Part shown: piece after piece, positions 36,313-47,164 of the stretch
Layout: every line of letters starts with the position of its first letter
How positions within the stretch are numbered: the first letter of the stretch is position 1
Assembly (NCBI RefSeq): GCF_016008875.1
Contig: NZ_JADTQG010000007.1
Location: 124,001-188,000 of the forward strand
Source of the DNA: Ectopseudomonas mendocina
Lineage (GTDB): Bacteria > Pseudomonadota > Gammaproteobacteria > Pseudomonadales > Pseudomonadaceae
Direction: 5' to 3'
Length of the DNA stretch: 64,000 nucleotides
Made by a program: the position numbers and the translations under genes
The notes under the pieces: generated by a model
What the model was told of the DNA's origin: nothing
Seen by the model: the letters and a program-made list of their open reading frames with translations, nothing else
Databases searched by the model: none

Positions 36313-36342
36313 CGAGGCCCCGCGTTCACACGCGGGGCCTCG
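36313..36342 (-). terminator. Strong GC hairpin after gdhA
   Basis: CGAGGCCCCGCG pairs with CGCGGGGCCTCG around a 6-base loop, between the gdhA stop and the start of the spermidine-synthase-like gene, both on the minus strand. The T run is weak, but its position and 12-pair perfect stem suggest a terminator. Confidence 0.6.
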
Positions 36343-36396
36343 GGTCACAGCGGCGCTGCTTTCAGAGCCTGGTCAAAGTCAGACTTTGCGCAATTC

Positions 36397-37815
<1,419 letters not shown>

Positions 37816-37910
37816 TTAGTGAAACTTTTTAGTGCATTAACCCAGGCGCATGGCCAAATGACCCGCTTTAAAGCCGTTCACGCCCGCTCACGCGCGCACC
37901 AAAATCCATC

Positions 37911-38717
37911 CTACTGCGCACAGTTTTCGATCACCGCCGTCATCTCGAGGTCCGCTATCGGCGCAGTTTCAGCGCCCTGCAGTAGTGCCTCCATGCTCTG
38001 CCGCGTATCGGCCATCAGGGTGGCGAGGCTGTCGCGGTCATAGCGACTGGCATCGATCGCAGCGCCGATCGCCAGATGTACCGGTTGATCGAGATTAAGG
38101 CGCCAGGTGCGCGCCGGCAGCACATGTTGAATGCCGCGGATGGCAACCGGCACGATCACCGCATCGGTATCCAGCGCCAGGTGGAAGCAACCTTTCTTGA
38201 ACGGCTGCAGACGGCCATCGACCGAGCGCGTTCCCTCCGGCGCCGCCCACAGCACGATGCCGCTTTCCATCATCTGACGGGCGCGGTGTAGATCACGTCG
38301 GGCCTGCTGCGGATTGTGCCGGGCCACCGAGGGAAATTCTGCAGCGCGCATGGCGCGGCCGAGAAATGGAATGCGGTACAACTCGCTCTTGGCCAGCATG
38401 CGAATCGATCCCGGCATGGCAACGAAGCTGGCCGGAATGTCGTAATGGCTGGAATGCGTGCAGAGGATCAGGTAACGCCGACCGTCATTGAAGTCCGGAC
38501 ACTGGCCCTGCACCGTCATATGCATGCGCACCAAACGCAGCAATGTTGCAGACCAGGCACGGGTATAACCATCGACGTGCTCGCGGCGCAACCGCCCCAC
38601 TGCGGCCCGGCCAATCACCAGCAGGCAGAAATGCAGCGTCACGCCAAGCGTGCACAACACCACACCGGCACGACGGGCCAGATTCGCGCTGTGCGCGATG
38701 GGTTGCAGTCTCAGCAT
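37911..38717 (-). CDS. PlsC-type lysophospholipid acyltransferase
   Basis: A 268-residue membrane-associated acyltransferase, probably making phosphatidic acid or a related lipid. The HX4D catalytic motif is HSSHYD (near residue 86), the second motif is FPSVARHNPQQAR and the third is APEGTRSVDG (near 156). An N-terminal helix (about 15-38) anchors it. The ATG at 38717 is preceded by GGAGCC. The acyl acceptor is unknown; it is not necessarily the main PlsC. Confidence 0.85.
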   Translation of the reverse strand: MLRLQPIAHSANLARRAGVVLCTLGVTLHFCLLVIGRAAVGRLRREHVDGYTRAWSATLLRLVRMHMTVQGQCPDFNDGRRYLILCTHSSHYDIPASFVAMPGSIRMLAKSELYRIPFLGRAMRAAEFPSVARHNPQQARRDLHRARQMMESGIVLWAAPEGTRSVDGRLQPFKKGCFHLALDTDAVIVPVAIRGIQHVLPARTWRLNLDQPVHLAIGAAIDASRYDRDSLATLMADTRQSMEALLQGAETAPIADLEMTAVIENCAQ

Positions 38718-38813
38718 GAAATGGCTCCTTACTTATCGGGAGGTTGATCCGGGTGCAGCGCATTGGCTAGGCGGTATGATGCCGACAAACGCGTCTACGA
38801 CACAGGAGGTACC

Positions 38814-39668
38814 ATGCCATTCGCTCAACTGATCAGCACGGAACAGCTTCAAAGTCGCCAGGGCCAGGACAACCTGCTGATCCTGGATTGCCGCTTCGCC
38901 CTCGAAGACCCGGCCTATGGCCGCCGCAGTTACCTTGACGGGCATATTCCCGGTGCCCACTTCCTGGACCTCGAACAGGATTTGTCCGCCCCGGTGATCA
39001 AGGGCGTAACCGGTCGCCACCCGCTACCGGACCCCAGCGCACTGGTCGAACGTTTGCGCAGCTGCGGCCTGCGGGCGGACAGCCAGGTGGTGCTGTACGA
39101 CGACGGTCCCGGCGCCTTCGCGGCTCGGGCATGGTGGCTGCTGCTTTGGCTGGGCAAGCGCGATGGCCTCTACTTGCTCGATGGCGGCTTGAAGGCGTGG
39201 CGCGAGGCCGGCCAGGAACTGAGCATTGCCCCGCCGGAGAACGCACCCGGTGATTTCTCGGCGCAACCCGACAGCGACCTGCTGCTGAGTGCCGAGCAAC
39301 TGGCCCTGCGCCTGGGCAATCCGGATCTAACCCTGCTCGACGCCAGAGCGTTGCCGCGCTTTCGCGGCGAGGTCGAGCCACTCGACCCGGTCGCCGGACA
39401 CATTCCCGGCGCGCAATGCGCGGCATTCACCGACAACCTCGGGGCCGATGGCCGATTCCTGCCGGCACAAGCGCTGCGCGACCGCTTCGACCAACTACGC
39501 GGCGATCGCCCACTGGAAAACATGGTGGCCTACTGCGGCTCCGGGGTTACGGCCTGCCACAACCTGTTCGCCATGAGCCTGGCCGGTTATCCGCTGGCAC
39601 CGCTGTATGCCGGCTCATGGAGCGAATGGATCACCGACCCGTCGCGTCCGGTTGCCACCGGAGAATGA
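38814..39668 (+). CDS. sseA: Sulfurtransferase, SseA-like (two rhodanese domains)
   Basis: A 284-residue protein with tandem rhodanese domains (about 8-130 and 150-275). The catalytic loop is CGSGVTACHNLFAM (near residue 238), the type seen in 3-mercaptopyruvate sulfurtransferase (CGSGVTA) rather than the CRKGVTA of thiosulfate rhodanese. Mercaptopyruvate is therefore the more likely donor. The first domain has no active cysteine (DCRFALEDP begins it). The ATG at 38814 follows AGGAGG. It is divergent from the acyltransferase gene. Confidence 0.85.
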   Translation: MPFAQLISTEQLQSRQGQDNLLILDCRFALEDPAYGRRSYLDGHIPGAHFLDLEQDLSAPVIKGVTGRHPLPDPSALVERLRSCGLRADSQVVLYDDGPGAFAARAWWLLLWLGKRDGLYLLDGGLKAWREAGQELSIAPPENAPGDFSAQPDSDLLLSAEQLALRLGNPDLTLLDARALPRFRGEVEPLDPVAGHIPGAQCAAFTDNLGADGRFLPAQALRDRFDQLRGDRPLENMVAYCGSGVTACHNLFAMSLAGYPLAPLYAGSWSEWITDPSRPVATGE

Positions 39669-39866
39669 CCGGGTTTTAAGTACCAATCGAAATATGCGCA
39701 ATAACTCAAATCTGGAATCAATTTAAAAACAGTCCTTTACAGCTGAAATATCGCACTAGACTTGAAATTGAGCGGCTAACCCCGCTCCCGGTGGGGCCTT
39801 TATCGAAGAGCCACTAGAAAAGCTGCCATGCGCCCGGCCCCCACCGGCACCCTCCGCGAGGATGCC

Positions 39867-40346
39867 ATGGGAATTGCCGCCTGCGATCTCAGCCAGCACG
39901 TGATCCGCCCTACCCTTCTCTATCTGCAGCGCCATAGCGCCACGGCCGAAGCCCTGCTGCTGGGGGCTGCAGCCTGTCAATCGGCACTCAGCAGCGCGCT
40001 GGACACCCCGCAAGGCCATGGCCTGTACCTCATCAGCGAGCAGCGCCACCAGACGCTCTGGGATCAGCATTTGGCCTTCGACCCCGAACTGGCCAGCCGC
40101 GTCCGTGGTCTCGCCAGCCAGCACGCCTTTCTCGAAGCCCCGCATATGGAACTGACGGTCAACCTGCGCTACGCCACGGCCATCGCCTGGCTACTGGTGG
40201 AAACCGAAAAACTGGAGCTGCCAGCCGCCAATGACCTGATGGCCTTGGGCCGAATTTGGTGCAAGGTTTTTCAACCGCAAGGCCGCCAGCACGACTTTCT
40301 CGAAGCCTGGCAGCGCTGTATCGAGCCGGTGAGCCAGGTCGCCTGA
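39867..40346 (+). CDS. Conserved hypothetical protein upstream of fadL
   Basis: About 159 residues, mixed alpha, no signal peptide and no domain I recognise. Segments such as VIRPTLLYLQRHSATAEALLLGAA and NLRYATAIAWLLVETEKLEL look helical. I chose the ATG at 39867 (MGIAACDLSQHV) because GAGGA sits close ahead; an ATG at 39828 would add 13 residues with coding-like codons but a weaker site. A hairpin (about 39778-39803) lies between this gene and the sulfurtransferase gene. The role is unknown. Confidence 0.6.
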   Translation: MGIAACDLSQHVIRPTLLYLQRHSATAEALLLGAAACQSALSSALDTPQGHGLYLISEQRHQTLWDQHLAFDPELASRVRGLASQHAFLEAPHMELTVNLRYATAIAWLLVETEKLELPAANDLMALGRIWCKVFQPQGRQHDFLEAWQRCIEPVSQVA

Positions 40347-40495
40347 CCAAGCCGTCAGAAAAAACCTGAGGGAGATACGCGCCAAATCTCACCAATTGTC
40401 CGACAATGCGCTCTATTTCGGGAACTTCAGCGCCTTGGCAGCGGTCAGGAAAAACTGTAGCGTGCGCCCCCTCGCCTCACCACAGGAGCTTCCCC

Positions 40496-41758
40496 GTGAG
40501 CAAACGCCTTCTCAAGACCGGCCTTGCCGTCGCTATCACTGCCACTTCCAGCCATGGCTTCGCCGCCGGCTTCGCCCTCAACGAACAAAGCATTTCCGGC
40601 ATGGGTACGTCGTTCGCCGGCCGCTCATCGTCCGCCGATGACGCCAGCACCGTGTTCGGCAACCCGGCCGGCATGTCCCGCCTCAAGCGCGAGGAAATCA
40701 GCGTTGGCGCCGCTGCCATCTATGCCAAGAGCGATATCAGCCATGCCACAGCCAGCTCCGCCTTCGGCCCTGTAGCCGGCAGCAATGACGGCGACATGGT
40801 GCCGGTCACGGGCGTGCCCATGGGTTATTACGTCAAGCCGCTGGACGACAAGGTCGCCTTCGGCCTCGGTATCTACGTGCCATTCGGTCTGATGACCGAC
40901 TACGAAAGCGGCTACCAGGGCCGCTACTACGCCGACAAGAGCTATGTGCGCGTCATCACTGTCCAGCCGACGCTCAGCTATCGTTTCAACGACAAGCTGT
41001 CGGTAGGCTTCGGCCCCACCTTCAACCATATCGAGGGCGAGCTTTCCTCGTCGCTGAATGCCGGCACCGAAGACGGCAAGGTGAAGGTCAAGGGCGATGA
41101 TACGGCGGTCGGCTTCAACGTCGGCGTGCTGTACGAATTCACCCCGCAGACCCGCCTCGGTCTGACCTACCATTCGCGCGTGAAGTACGAGCTGGAAGGC
41201 GACACCCGGGTACAGGTCGGTGGCGCACTGGCAGGCCTGGCCGGCAAGTACGATGCCTCGCTCGACGTGACCACCCCCGAATCCGTGGACCTTTCGCTCA
41301 CCCACGAACTCGACGACCGCTGGACCCTGTACGCCGGCAGCACCTGGACGCGCTGGAGTCGCTTCCAGGAAATCCGCATCGAGAACGAAACCTCGACACT
41401 GCCGCCGCCGCTGGCCACCATCGTCGAAGAGCAGAACTGGCACGACACCTGGGCCCATGCGGTCGGCCTGTCGTACAAGCTCAATCCACAGTGGACGCTG
41501 CGTACCGGTATCGCCATCGACCAGTCGCCGACCAACAATGTCGACCGTTCGCCACGCGTGCCGTCCGGCGACCGCACCATCTTCAGCGTCGGCGCCGGCT
41601 GGAGCCCGAGCAAGGACATGACCATCGACCTGGCCTACTCCTACCTGCGCGAAGAGTCGGTAGACGTCGATCACGTCAGCGCCACTCGCGGCGCCTACAG
41701 CGCCCGCTACAAGAACAGCGCCCATGGCCTGGGGGCGTCGCTCAGCTACCGTTTCTGA
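40496..41758 (+). CDS. fadL: FadL-family outer membrane porin for hydrophobic compounds
   Basis: A 420-residue outer membrane beta-barrel that admits long-chain fatty acids and other hydrophobic substrates. A signal peptide (residues 1-23, ending SHGFA) is followed by the mature N-terminus AGFALNEQSISGMGTSFAGR, which forms the FadL plug (the NPAGMSR motif follows). The C-terminus ends in an aromatic residue, SLSYRF, as barrel proteins do. The start is a GTG at 40496 (MSKRLLKTGLAV) with AGGAG ahead. The longer frame from 40406 would precede the signal peptide with unrelated sequence. Confidence 0.92.
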   Translation: MSKRLLKTGLAVAITATSSHGFAAGFALNEQSISGMGTSFAGRSSSADDASTVFGNPAGMSRLKREEISVGAAAIYAKSDISHATASSAFGPVAGSNDGDMVPVTGVPMGYYVKPLDDKVAFGLGIYVPFGLMTDYESGYQGRYYADKSYVRVITVQPTLSYRFNDKLSVGFGPTFNHIEGELSSSLNAGTEDGKVKVKGDDTAVGFNVGVLYEFTPQTRLGLTYHSRVKYELEGDTRVQVGGALAGLAGKYDASLDVTTPESVDLSLTHELDDRWTLYAGSTWTRWSRFQEIRIENETSTLPPPLATIVEEQNWHDTWAHAVGLSYKLNPQWTLRTGIAIDQSPTNNVDRSPRVPSGDRTIFSVGAGWSPSKDMTIDLAYSYLREESVDVDHVSATRGAYSARYKNSAHGLGASLSYRF

Positions 41759-41815
41759 TCGGCGTCACGCACGCGGCCAGGGACGGCTGCGTGAGCCACT
41801 TCCAACTGCTGAGGA

Positions 41816-42367
41816 TCAGGGCTGCGAGGCGATGGCCTTTTCCACAGCGGCGATCAACTCGGGATCATCCGGCTTGGTCAGGCTGGAGAAGCTGGCCACC
41901 ACCTTGCCCTGGCGATCGACCACATATTTAAAGAAATTCCAGCGCGGCTGCCGGCTCTGCTCGGCCAAGCCCTTGAACAGGGGAATGGCGTCATCGCCGG
42001 ACACCGCTTGCGGCTCGGTCATGGCGAAGGTCACGCCGTAATTGACGTAGCAGACCGTAGCCGTCTCCTTGCTGTCAGCAGACTCCTGACGAAAGTCGTC
42101 GGACGGCACGCCCAACACTTCCAGGCCCTGATCCTTGAAACGCTGATAGAGCGCTTCGAGCCCTTTGAATTGTGGTGTGAAGCCGCAGAAGCTGGCGGTA
42201 TTGACCACCACCAGCGGCTTGCCGCTGTACTGGCAGAGATCGATGTTCTCGCCCTTGGTGCGTAGCTTGGGCAGCTCGCCCTGCAGCATCGCCGGACATT
42301 CGGCGGCCAGCACCGGCAGCGCCAAACTGGAGAGCAGCAGGAAGCAGGCAAAACGGCGGAAAGACAT
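41816..42367 (-). CDS. Periplasmic glutathione peroxidase-like enzyme
   Basis: A 183-residue protein with a signal peptide (residues 1-21, ALPVLAAE). The peroxidatic Cys is in [19 protein letters not shown] (near residue 59), where selenocysteine occurs in animal enzymes. The later Trp-Asn pair is in [11 protein letters not shown]. It is thus a Cys-type peroxidase, probably thioredoxin-dependent in practice. The ATG at 42367 begins the signal peptide. It lies downstream of an MFS gene on the same strand. Confidence 0.88.
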   Translation of the reverse strand: MSFRRFACFLLLSSLALPVLAAECPAMLQGELPKLRTKGENIDLCQYSGKPLVVVNTASFCGFTPQFKGLEALYQRFKDQGLEVLGVPSDDFRQESADSKETATVCYVNYGVTFAMTEPQAVSGDDAIPLFKGLAEQSRQPRWNFFKYVVDRQGKVVASFSSLTKPDDPELIAAVEKAIASQP

Positions 42368-42430
42368 GACGATTGACCTCGAGCGATAACGCGATCTCGC
42401 CACGCTACTCGCAGGTCCGTCCGCAGGCAA

Positions 42431-42556
42431 CTAGCAGATACCGACGCCCAACTGCAGCAAGGCCAGCCCGCCCTGGCGCCAACCCCACCAGGCCAGCGCC
42501 AGCAGCGAACCGAAGCCCAGCGCCACGGCACCGAACGTCAGCGCCTTGCGGCTCAC
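42431..42556 (-). CDS. Small 41-residue membrane protein coupled to the MFS gene
   Basis: Starts with GTG at 42556, sharing GTGA with the stop codon of the MFS gene, so translation is probably coupled. The sequence (MSRKALTFGAVALGFGSLLALAW then WGWRQGGLALLQLGVGIC) has one or two hydrophobic segments and ends in Cys. It has the look of a small regulatory subunit or a stray peptide; the start-stop overlap favours a real gene. Confidence 0.6.
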   Translation of the reverse strand: MSRKALTFGAVALGFGSLLALAWWGWRQGGLALLQLGVGIC

Positions 42557-43758
42557 GCGGGCGCCCCCTGCAGGCGCGCCACCGGTACCTCGCGCACGGG
42601 CCAGTTGAGCGCCGCGGCCATCAGGCTCAGGCCGATGGAAATCTGCCAGACCAGATCGTAGCTGCCGGTGGTGTCGTAGAGATAACCGCCCAGCCAGCCG
42701 CCGAGGAAGGAGCCGAGCTGGTGGAACAGGAAGACGATACCGCCTAGCATCGACAGGTTGCGCACACCGAACAGGGTCGCCACGGTGCCGTTGGTCAGCG
42801 GCACTGTCGACAGCCACAGCAGGCCCATGGCGATACCGAACAGGTAGGCGCTCCACTGCGTCAACGGCGCCACCAGGAACAGCGTGATCACCACGCCACG
42901 CAACAGGTACAGAATGCTGAGCAGACGCGGCTTGGCCATGCGCCCGCCGAGCCAGCCGGCGATGTAGGTACCGAAGATATTGAACAACCCGACCAGTGCC
43001 AGCACCGTAGTGCCGGTCAGCGCCGGCAGGTGGTGGTCGACCAGATACGCCGGCAGGTGCACGGCGACGAACACCACCTGAAAGCCACAGACGAAGAAGC
43101 CCAGCGCCAGCAGCCAGAAGCCGGAATGACTGGCGGCCTCACGCAACGCCTCACCCAGGGTTTGCTGCGGGCCATGGCTCGCAGGGGGCGGCGTCTCGTT
43201 GATCATCGCGGCCAGCGGCACGATCAGCGCCACCAGCAGGCCCAGCGCCAACAGCGCCGCCGACCAGCCCAACCAACCGATCAGACCCAGCGTGCCCGGC
43301 AACATGGCGAACTGGCCGAACGAGCCAGCGGCCGCTGCGATGCCCATGGCCATGCTGCGTTTCTCTACCGGCACCGCGCGGCCGACCACGCCGAGAATGA
43401 CCGAGAACGAGGTGCCGGACAGGCCGATACCGATCAGCAGGCCGGCGCTCAGCGACAACGACAGCGGTGAGTCCGCCATGCCCATGCACAGCAGCCCCAG
43501 CACATAAAGCACGCCGCCGATGACGATGGCCTTGCGCGCACCAAAACGGTCGGCCAGTGCGCCAGTGATCGGCTGCGCCAGGCCCCAGATCAGGTTCTGC
43601 AGTGCGATGGCGAAGGCGTACACCTCGCGCCCCCAACCGAACTCCGCACTCATCGGCGGCAGGAACAGGCCGAAGCCATGGCGAGTGCCGAGCGACAGCG
43701 CCAGGATCAGCGAGGCGCCGAGCAGCAGCCAGGTGGTTGAACGCCAAGCAGTTGTCAT
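42553..43758 (-). CDS. MFS transporter
   Basis: A 401-residue major-facilitator protein with 12 predicted helices. The motif-A loop is GALADRFGARKAIVIGG (near residue 64), and the protein begins TTAWRSTTWLLLGASLILALSLGTRHGFGLF. It resembles oxalate/formate-antiporter-type (OFA) MFS carriers, but the substrate is unknown. A MarR regulator lies 52 bases upstream and a 41-residue membrane protein overlaps its end; together they look like one operon. Confidence 0.87.
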   Translation of the reverse strand: MTTAWRSTTWLLLGASLILALSLGTRHGFGLFLPPMSAEFGWGREVYAFAIALQNLIWGLAQPITGALADRFGARKAIVIGGVLYVLGLLCMGMADSPLSLSLSAGLLIGIGLSGTSFSVILGVVGRAVPVEKRSMAMGIAAAAGSFGQFAMLPGTLGLIGWLGWSAALLALGLLVALIVPLAAMINETPPPASHGPQQTLGEALREAASHSGFWLLALGFFVCGFQVVFVAVHLPAYLVDHHLPALTGTTVLALVGLFNIFGTYIAGWLGGRMAKPRLLSILYLLRGVVITLFLVAPLTQWSAYLFGIAMGLLWLSTVPLTNGTVATLFGVRNLSMLGGIVFLFHQLGSFLGGWLGGYLYDTTGSYDLVWQISIGLSLMAAALNWPVREVPVARLQGAPA

Positions 43759-43810
43759 TATTGTCTCCAGCGTACGGCCGCCTGCGACCGTGTAGGCAGT
43801 AATACGGCCA

Positions 43811-44215
43811 TCAGGCCAGTTCGTCGAGCAGCTTCATCAACTCGGCGCGGCGACTCTCACCCAGCCGAGCGTTCAGCGCACACTGCACCTGTTCCCACAG
43901 CGGCAGCGCCTGTTCGACACGTTGCAGGCCGGCCTCTGTGAGCCGTACCTCGCGAGCGCGCAAATCGCGCCCTTCCCCCAGTTGCACCAGCCCCTGTTCT
44001 TCCAGCACCCGCAGATTGCGCCCCAGAGTACTGCGATCCAGCCCCATGGCTTCGGCCAGCACCGATATGCTCGGCTGGCCGAGCCGCTGAACATGGCGCA
44101 GCAAGGAAAACTGGGCAGCCCCAAGGCCGACGGCGGCCAGCGCGTCGTCGTAGCGTCGGGTCACGCCACGGCTGGCGCGGCGCAGTTGGGTACAGAGACA
44201 GGAAGTCGGCAACAT
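43811..44215 (-). CDS. MarR-family transcriptional regulator
   Basis: A 134-residue winged-helix dimer. The recognition helix region is ISVLAEAMGLDRSTLGRNLRVLEEQGLV (about 45-75), with the N-terminal dimer part LCTQLRRASRGVTRRYDDAL. The ATG at 44215 directly follows a palindrome and has no clear ribosome site, so initiation may be leaderless. It likely controls itself and the downstream MFS gene. Confidence 0.87.
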   Translation of the reverse strand: MLPTSCLCTQLRRASRGVTRRYDDALAAVGLGAAQFSLLRHVQRLGQPSISVLAEAMGLDRSTLGRNLRVLEEQGLVQLGEGRDLRAREVRLTEAGLQRVEQALPLWEQVQCALNARLGESRRAELMKLLDELA

Positions 44216-44218
44216 AAA

Positions 44219-44236
44219 TGCAGGTATATACCCGCA
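44219..44236. promoter_or_regulatory. Palindrome at the marR start, candidate MarR operator
   Basis: TGCAGGTATATACCCGCA is an 18-base near-perfect palindrome (core GGTATATACC) four bases upstream of the MarR start codon. Binding there would block transcription or translation start of its own gene. The function is inferred from its position. Confidence 0.6.
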
Positions 44237-44287
44237 TCAGCGATTCACACTCATACAGTTACGTAGCGCGTCGCCATAACAGTTGCT

Positions 44288-45019
44288 TCAGAGGCTCAAT
44301 GCCAGCGCCAGCAGTGCGCCGCATTCGGCCAGTTCGACCAGCGCTCCAGCGGTATCGCCCGTGGTGCCGCCCAGGCGCTTCAGCAGGGCACGGCGCAGCC
44401 ACACAAACAATACTAATGTCGTCGCCAGAGCCAGCAATGCGGGCCAGCCAAACAGCAGCATGCCCAGCAGATGCGCACCGAGCACCCAGGGCAACTGATG
44501 GCGCGGCAGATGATCGACCAGCGCCTGGCCCAGGCCACCGGCGCGCACGTATGGCGTGCTTGCCAACAACAGCGGCAGCAGGCTGCGCCCCAGCCAGGGT
44601 AGCAATATCAGGCAGACGCCCTTTCCGCCTTGCAACAGCGTCAGCAGCGCAGCGAACTTGAGCAACAGCAGCAGCACCAGCACCACCACGGCGATCGGCC
44701 CGCTGCGTGGGTCCTTCATGATCGTCAGGGTGCGCTCGCGATCACCGAAGCCGCCCACCCAGGCATCCGCGGTGTCGGCAAGGCCGTCCAGATGCAATCC
44801 GCCGCTCAGGCCAACCCAAAGGGCGAGGATGATTGCGGCCTGCAACAGAGCCGAAGTCTGCCCCAGCAGCAGATGTGCAAGCCATAGCAACAGGCCGAGC
44901 AACAGCCCTACCGCGGGATACCAGAGCAGCGAGCGCCCCATCTGTTCGGGCGTCGGCATGCCCGGCAGACTGATCGGCAGGCGGGTGAGGAACTGCAGGG
45001 CGATCAGCAGCGCAATCAT
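44288..45019 (-). CDS. cobS: Adenosylcobinamide-GDP ribazoletransferase (cobalamin synthase)
   Basis: Joins adenosylcobinamide-GDP with alpha-ribazole (or its phosphate) to make adenosylcobalamin or its 5'-phosphate. A 243-residue inner-membrane protein with about six helices and the family motif GLHLDGLADTADAWVGGFGDRER (near residue 76) that binds metal and nucleotide. It is the last gene of the cobalamin operon. Its ATG overlaps the cobC stop by 4 bases. Confidence 0.93.
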   Translation of the reverse strand: MIALLIALQFLTRLPISLPGMPTPEQMGRSLLWYPAVGLLLGLLLWLAHLLLGQTSALLQAAIILALWVGLSGGLHLDGLADTADAWVGGFGDRERTLTIMKDPRSGPIAVVVLVLLLLLKFAALLTLLQGGKGVCLILLPWLGRSLLPLLLASTPYVRAGGLGQALVDHLPRHQLPWVLGAHLLGMLLFGWPALLALATTLVLFVWLRRALLKRLGGTTGDTAGALVELAECGALLALALSL

Positions 45020-45588
45020 GGCAACTCCGTCAGTTGCCCGTCGGGATCCAGGCCCAGGCGAAAGCGTTGGGCATAGCCGACGTTGACCTGCAGCAGATCC
45101 TGGCGCGGCAGGCCACGTGCCCGCGCCAGCAGTAGGCGCATCACGCCACCGTGGGTAACCAGCAACAGACGCTGGCCGGCATGCGCCGTCGCCAGCCCCT
45201 GCAAGGCGGCGAGCACGCGTGCCTCGAACTGCAGCAGCGGCTCGCCATTGGGCGGCGTGAAGGCATATGGGTCGGCCCAGAAACGCCCCAGCGCTTCGGC
45301 ATCGCTGTCCATCAACTGCGCGGCGCTACGCCCTTCCCAGTCACCGAAATGCAATTCCTGCAGGCCCGGCTCGTAGTGCAGCGGCAATCCATGAGCCGCG
45401 GCCACTTCCTCGGCGAAACGCGCGCAGCGCTGCAGCGGCGAACTGATCAATCGATCCCAGGGCCCTGCGCCCTGCACGGCGGCGCGCAATTGCGCCCAGC
45501 CCTGCTCGGTCAACGCATCGTCCAGGCTGCCGCGCAAACCGCCGCCCTGTTCCGTCTCACCGTGACGCAGCAACTCCAGATGCAACAT
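45016..45588 (-). CDS. cobC: Alpha-ribazole/adenosylcobalamin phosphatase, histidine phosphatase family
   Basis: A 190-residue cytosolic phosphatase that removes the 5'-phosphate at the end of cobalamin assembly. The RHGE motif is LRHGETEQGGGL (near residue 8), and the second catalytic His is in VTHGGVMRLLL (near 150). The ATG at 45588 shares its first base with the cobT stop (TGATG). The frame is open further upstream, but that would lie inside cobT. Confidence 0.9.
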   Translation of the reverse strand: MLHLELLRHGETEQGGGLRGSLDDALTEQGWAQLRAAVQGAGPWDRLISSPLQRCARFAEEVAAAHGLPLHYEPGLQELHFGDWEGRSAAQLMDSDAEALGRFWADPYAFTPPNGEPLLQFEARVLAALQGLATAHAGQRLLLVTHGGVMRLLLARARGLPRQDLLQVNVGYAQRFRLGLDPDGQLTELP

Positions 45589-46643
45589 CAGCTCGGTCTC
45601 TCGGCCACGGCGGCTTCGGCGAAAGTCGCCATCTGGCCGTGCAGCGCACAAGCCAGACGCAGCAAGGGTACGGCCAGGGCAGCGCCGCTGCCCTCGCCCA
45701 GGCGCAAACCCAGCTCCAGCAGCGGCTCGGCCTCCAGCACCTGCAGCACACGCACGTGACCTGGCTCGGCTCCGTGGTGGGCGAACAGCAGCCAGTCACG
45801 GCAACCAGGGTTCAGGCGCACGGCGAGCAAGGCCGCAACGCTGCAGATAAAGCCATCGACCAATACCGCGATGCCCTGCTGCGCAGCGGCCAGGTAGGCG
45901 CCAACGAGGGCCGCGATCTCGAAGCCGCCAAGGTGGACGAGCGCCTGCAAGGGTTCAGCGATCTGTGCCCGATGCAATGCCAGCGCCGCATCGATGACCC
46001 GCGCTTTATGCGCCACGCCTGCGCCGTCCAGCCCCGTGCCGGGGCCGGCCAGATCGCTCGCCGGGCAGTTCAGCAGCCAGCAGGCCAGCGCTGCCGCTGC
46101 CGTGGTATTGCCAATCCCCATCTCGCCACCGACGAACAGATCGCAGCCGGCGGCGCGGGCGCGCTGGATACTGTCGCGTCCCGCTTCCAGGCAGATCATC
46201 GCCTGGGCCAGAGTCATGGCCGGATCGCGGACGAAATTCTGTGTACCGGCGCCAACCTGCAAATGTCTTACCCCAGGCAGCGGCGGCAACGGCTCGGCAG
46301 TACCCAGGTCGATCACCTCCAGCGCGGCATCCAACTGACGCGCCAGCACGCTGATGGCCGCGCCGCCGCTGACGAAGTTGGCCAGCATCTGCCCGGTCAC
46401 GGACTGCGGGTAGGCGGAAATACCTTCGGCCACCACCCCGTGGTCGCCGGCGAAAATGGCGATCCACAACTTGTCCAGGCTGGGCCGCTCGCGCCCCTGC
46501 AGCGCCGCCAGATGAATGGCCAGCGCCTCCAGTCGGCCGAGCGAGCCGGCCGGCTTGGTCAATTGCTGCTGACGGGTTTCAGCCTTGGAGCGGGCAACAT
46601 GATCGAGCGGCTGACACGACCCCTGCCACCATTGCAGATTCAT
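45588..46643 (-). CDS. cobT: Nicotinate-nucleotide-dimethylbenzimidazole phosphoribosyltransferase
   Basis: Makes alpha-ribazole 5'-phosphate from dimethylbenzimidazole and nicotinate mononucleotide, activating the lower ligand for cobalamin. It has 351 residues. Family residues include [20 protein letters not shown] near the N-terminus, [15 protein letters not shown] in the middle and the catalytic Glu in [12 protein letters not shown] near the C-terminus. It overlaps cobU by 4 bases and cobC by 1. Confidence 0.94.
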   Translation of the reverse strand: MNLQWWQGSCQPLDHVARSKAETRQQQLTKPAGSLGRLEALAIHLAALQGRERPSLDKLWIAIFAGDHGVVAEGISAYPQSVTGQMLANFVSGGAAISVLARQLDAALEVIDLGTAEPLPPLPGVRHLQVGAGTQNFVRDPAMTLAQAMICLEAGRDSIQRARAAGCDLFVGGEMGIGNTTAAAALACWLLNCPASDLAGPGTGLDGAGVAHKARVIDAALALHRAQIAEPLQALVHLGGFEIAALVGAYLAAAQQGIAVLVDGFICSVAALLAVRLNPGCRDWLLFAHHGAEPGHVRVLQVLEAEPLLELGLRLGEGSGAALAVPLLRLACALHGQMATFAEAAVAERPS

Positions 46644-47161
46644 AACGCTTCCCCCTTGAGCACCATGGGCAGCCCGGCGACGGTGAACACCACGCGCTGA
46701 CTGCGCTCGGCCAGCGCCTGATGCAGCCAGCCAGCCTCATCGACATAACGGCGCGTCAGTTCGCCCAGCGGCACCACCCCCAGCCCGGTTTCGTTGCTGA
46801 CCAGCAGGATGCGCCCCGGCAACTCGGCCACGCAGTTCAGCAGCGTCTCGCGCTCGGCATCCAGGCGCTGCGGGTCTTCCAGCATCAGCAGGTTGGTCAG
46901 CCACAGGGTCAGGCAATCCACCAGCACGCAAAGCCCGGGGGCTGCCTGTTCGCGCAGCACACGCGCCAGTGCCAGCGGCTCTTCGATCAGCGCCCAATGC
47001 GCCGGTCGCCGCGCGCGATGCTGGGCGACACGGGCGCTCATCTCACCATCGAGTGGCTCGCTGGTGGCGATATACACCACCTCCAATCCGGATTCGTCGG
47101 CCAGTTTCTCGGCCAGCCGGCTCTTGCCGGAACGGGCACCGCCGAGGATCAGTTCAAGCAT
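46640..47161 (-). CDS. cobU: Adenosylcobinamide kinase/guanylyltransferase
   Basis: Phosphorylates adenosylcobinamide and adds GMP to give adenosylcobinamide-GDP (also named CobP). It has 173 residues with P-loop [14 protein letters not shown] (residues 7-20) and the guanylylated His in [11 protein letters not shown] (near 48). It starts 3 bases after cobQ and overlaps cobT by 4. Confidence 0.94.
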   Translation of the reverse strand: MLELILGGARSGKSRLAEKLADESGLEVVYIATSEPLDGEMSARVAQHRARRPAHWALIEEPLALARVLREQAAPGLCVLVDCLTLWLTNLLMLEDPQRLDAERETLLNCVAELPGRILLVSNETGLGVVPLGELTRRYVDEAGWLHQALAERSQRVVFTVAGLPMVLKGEAL

Positions 47162-47164
47162 GAT

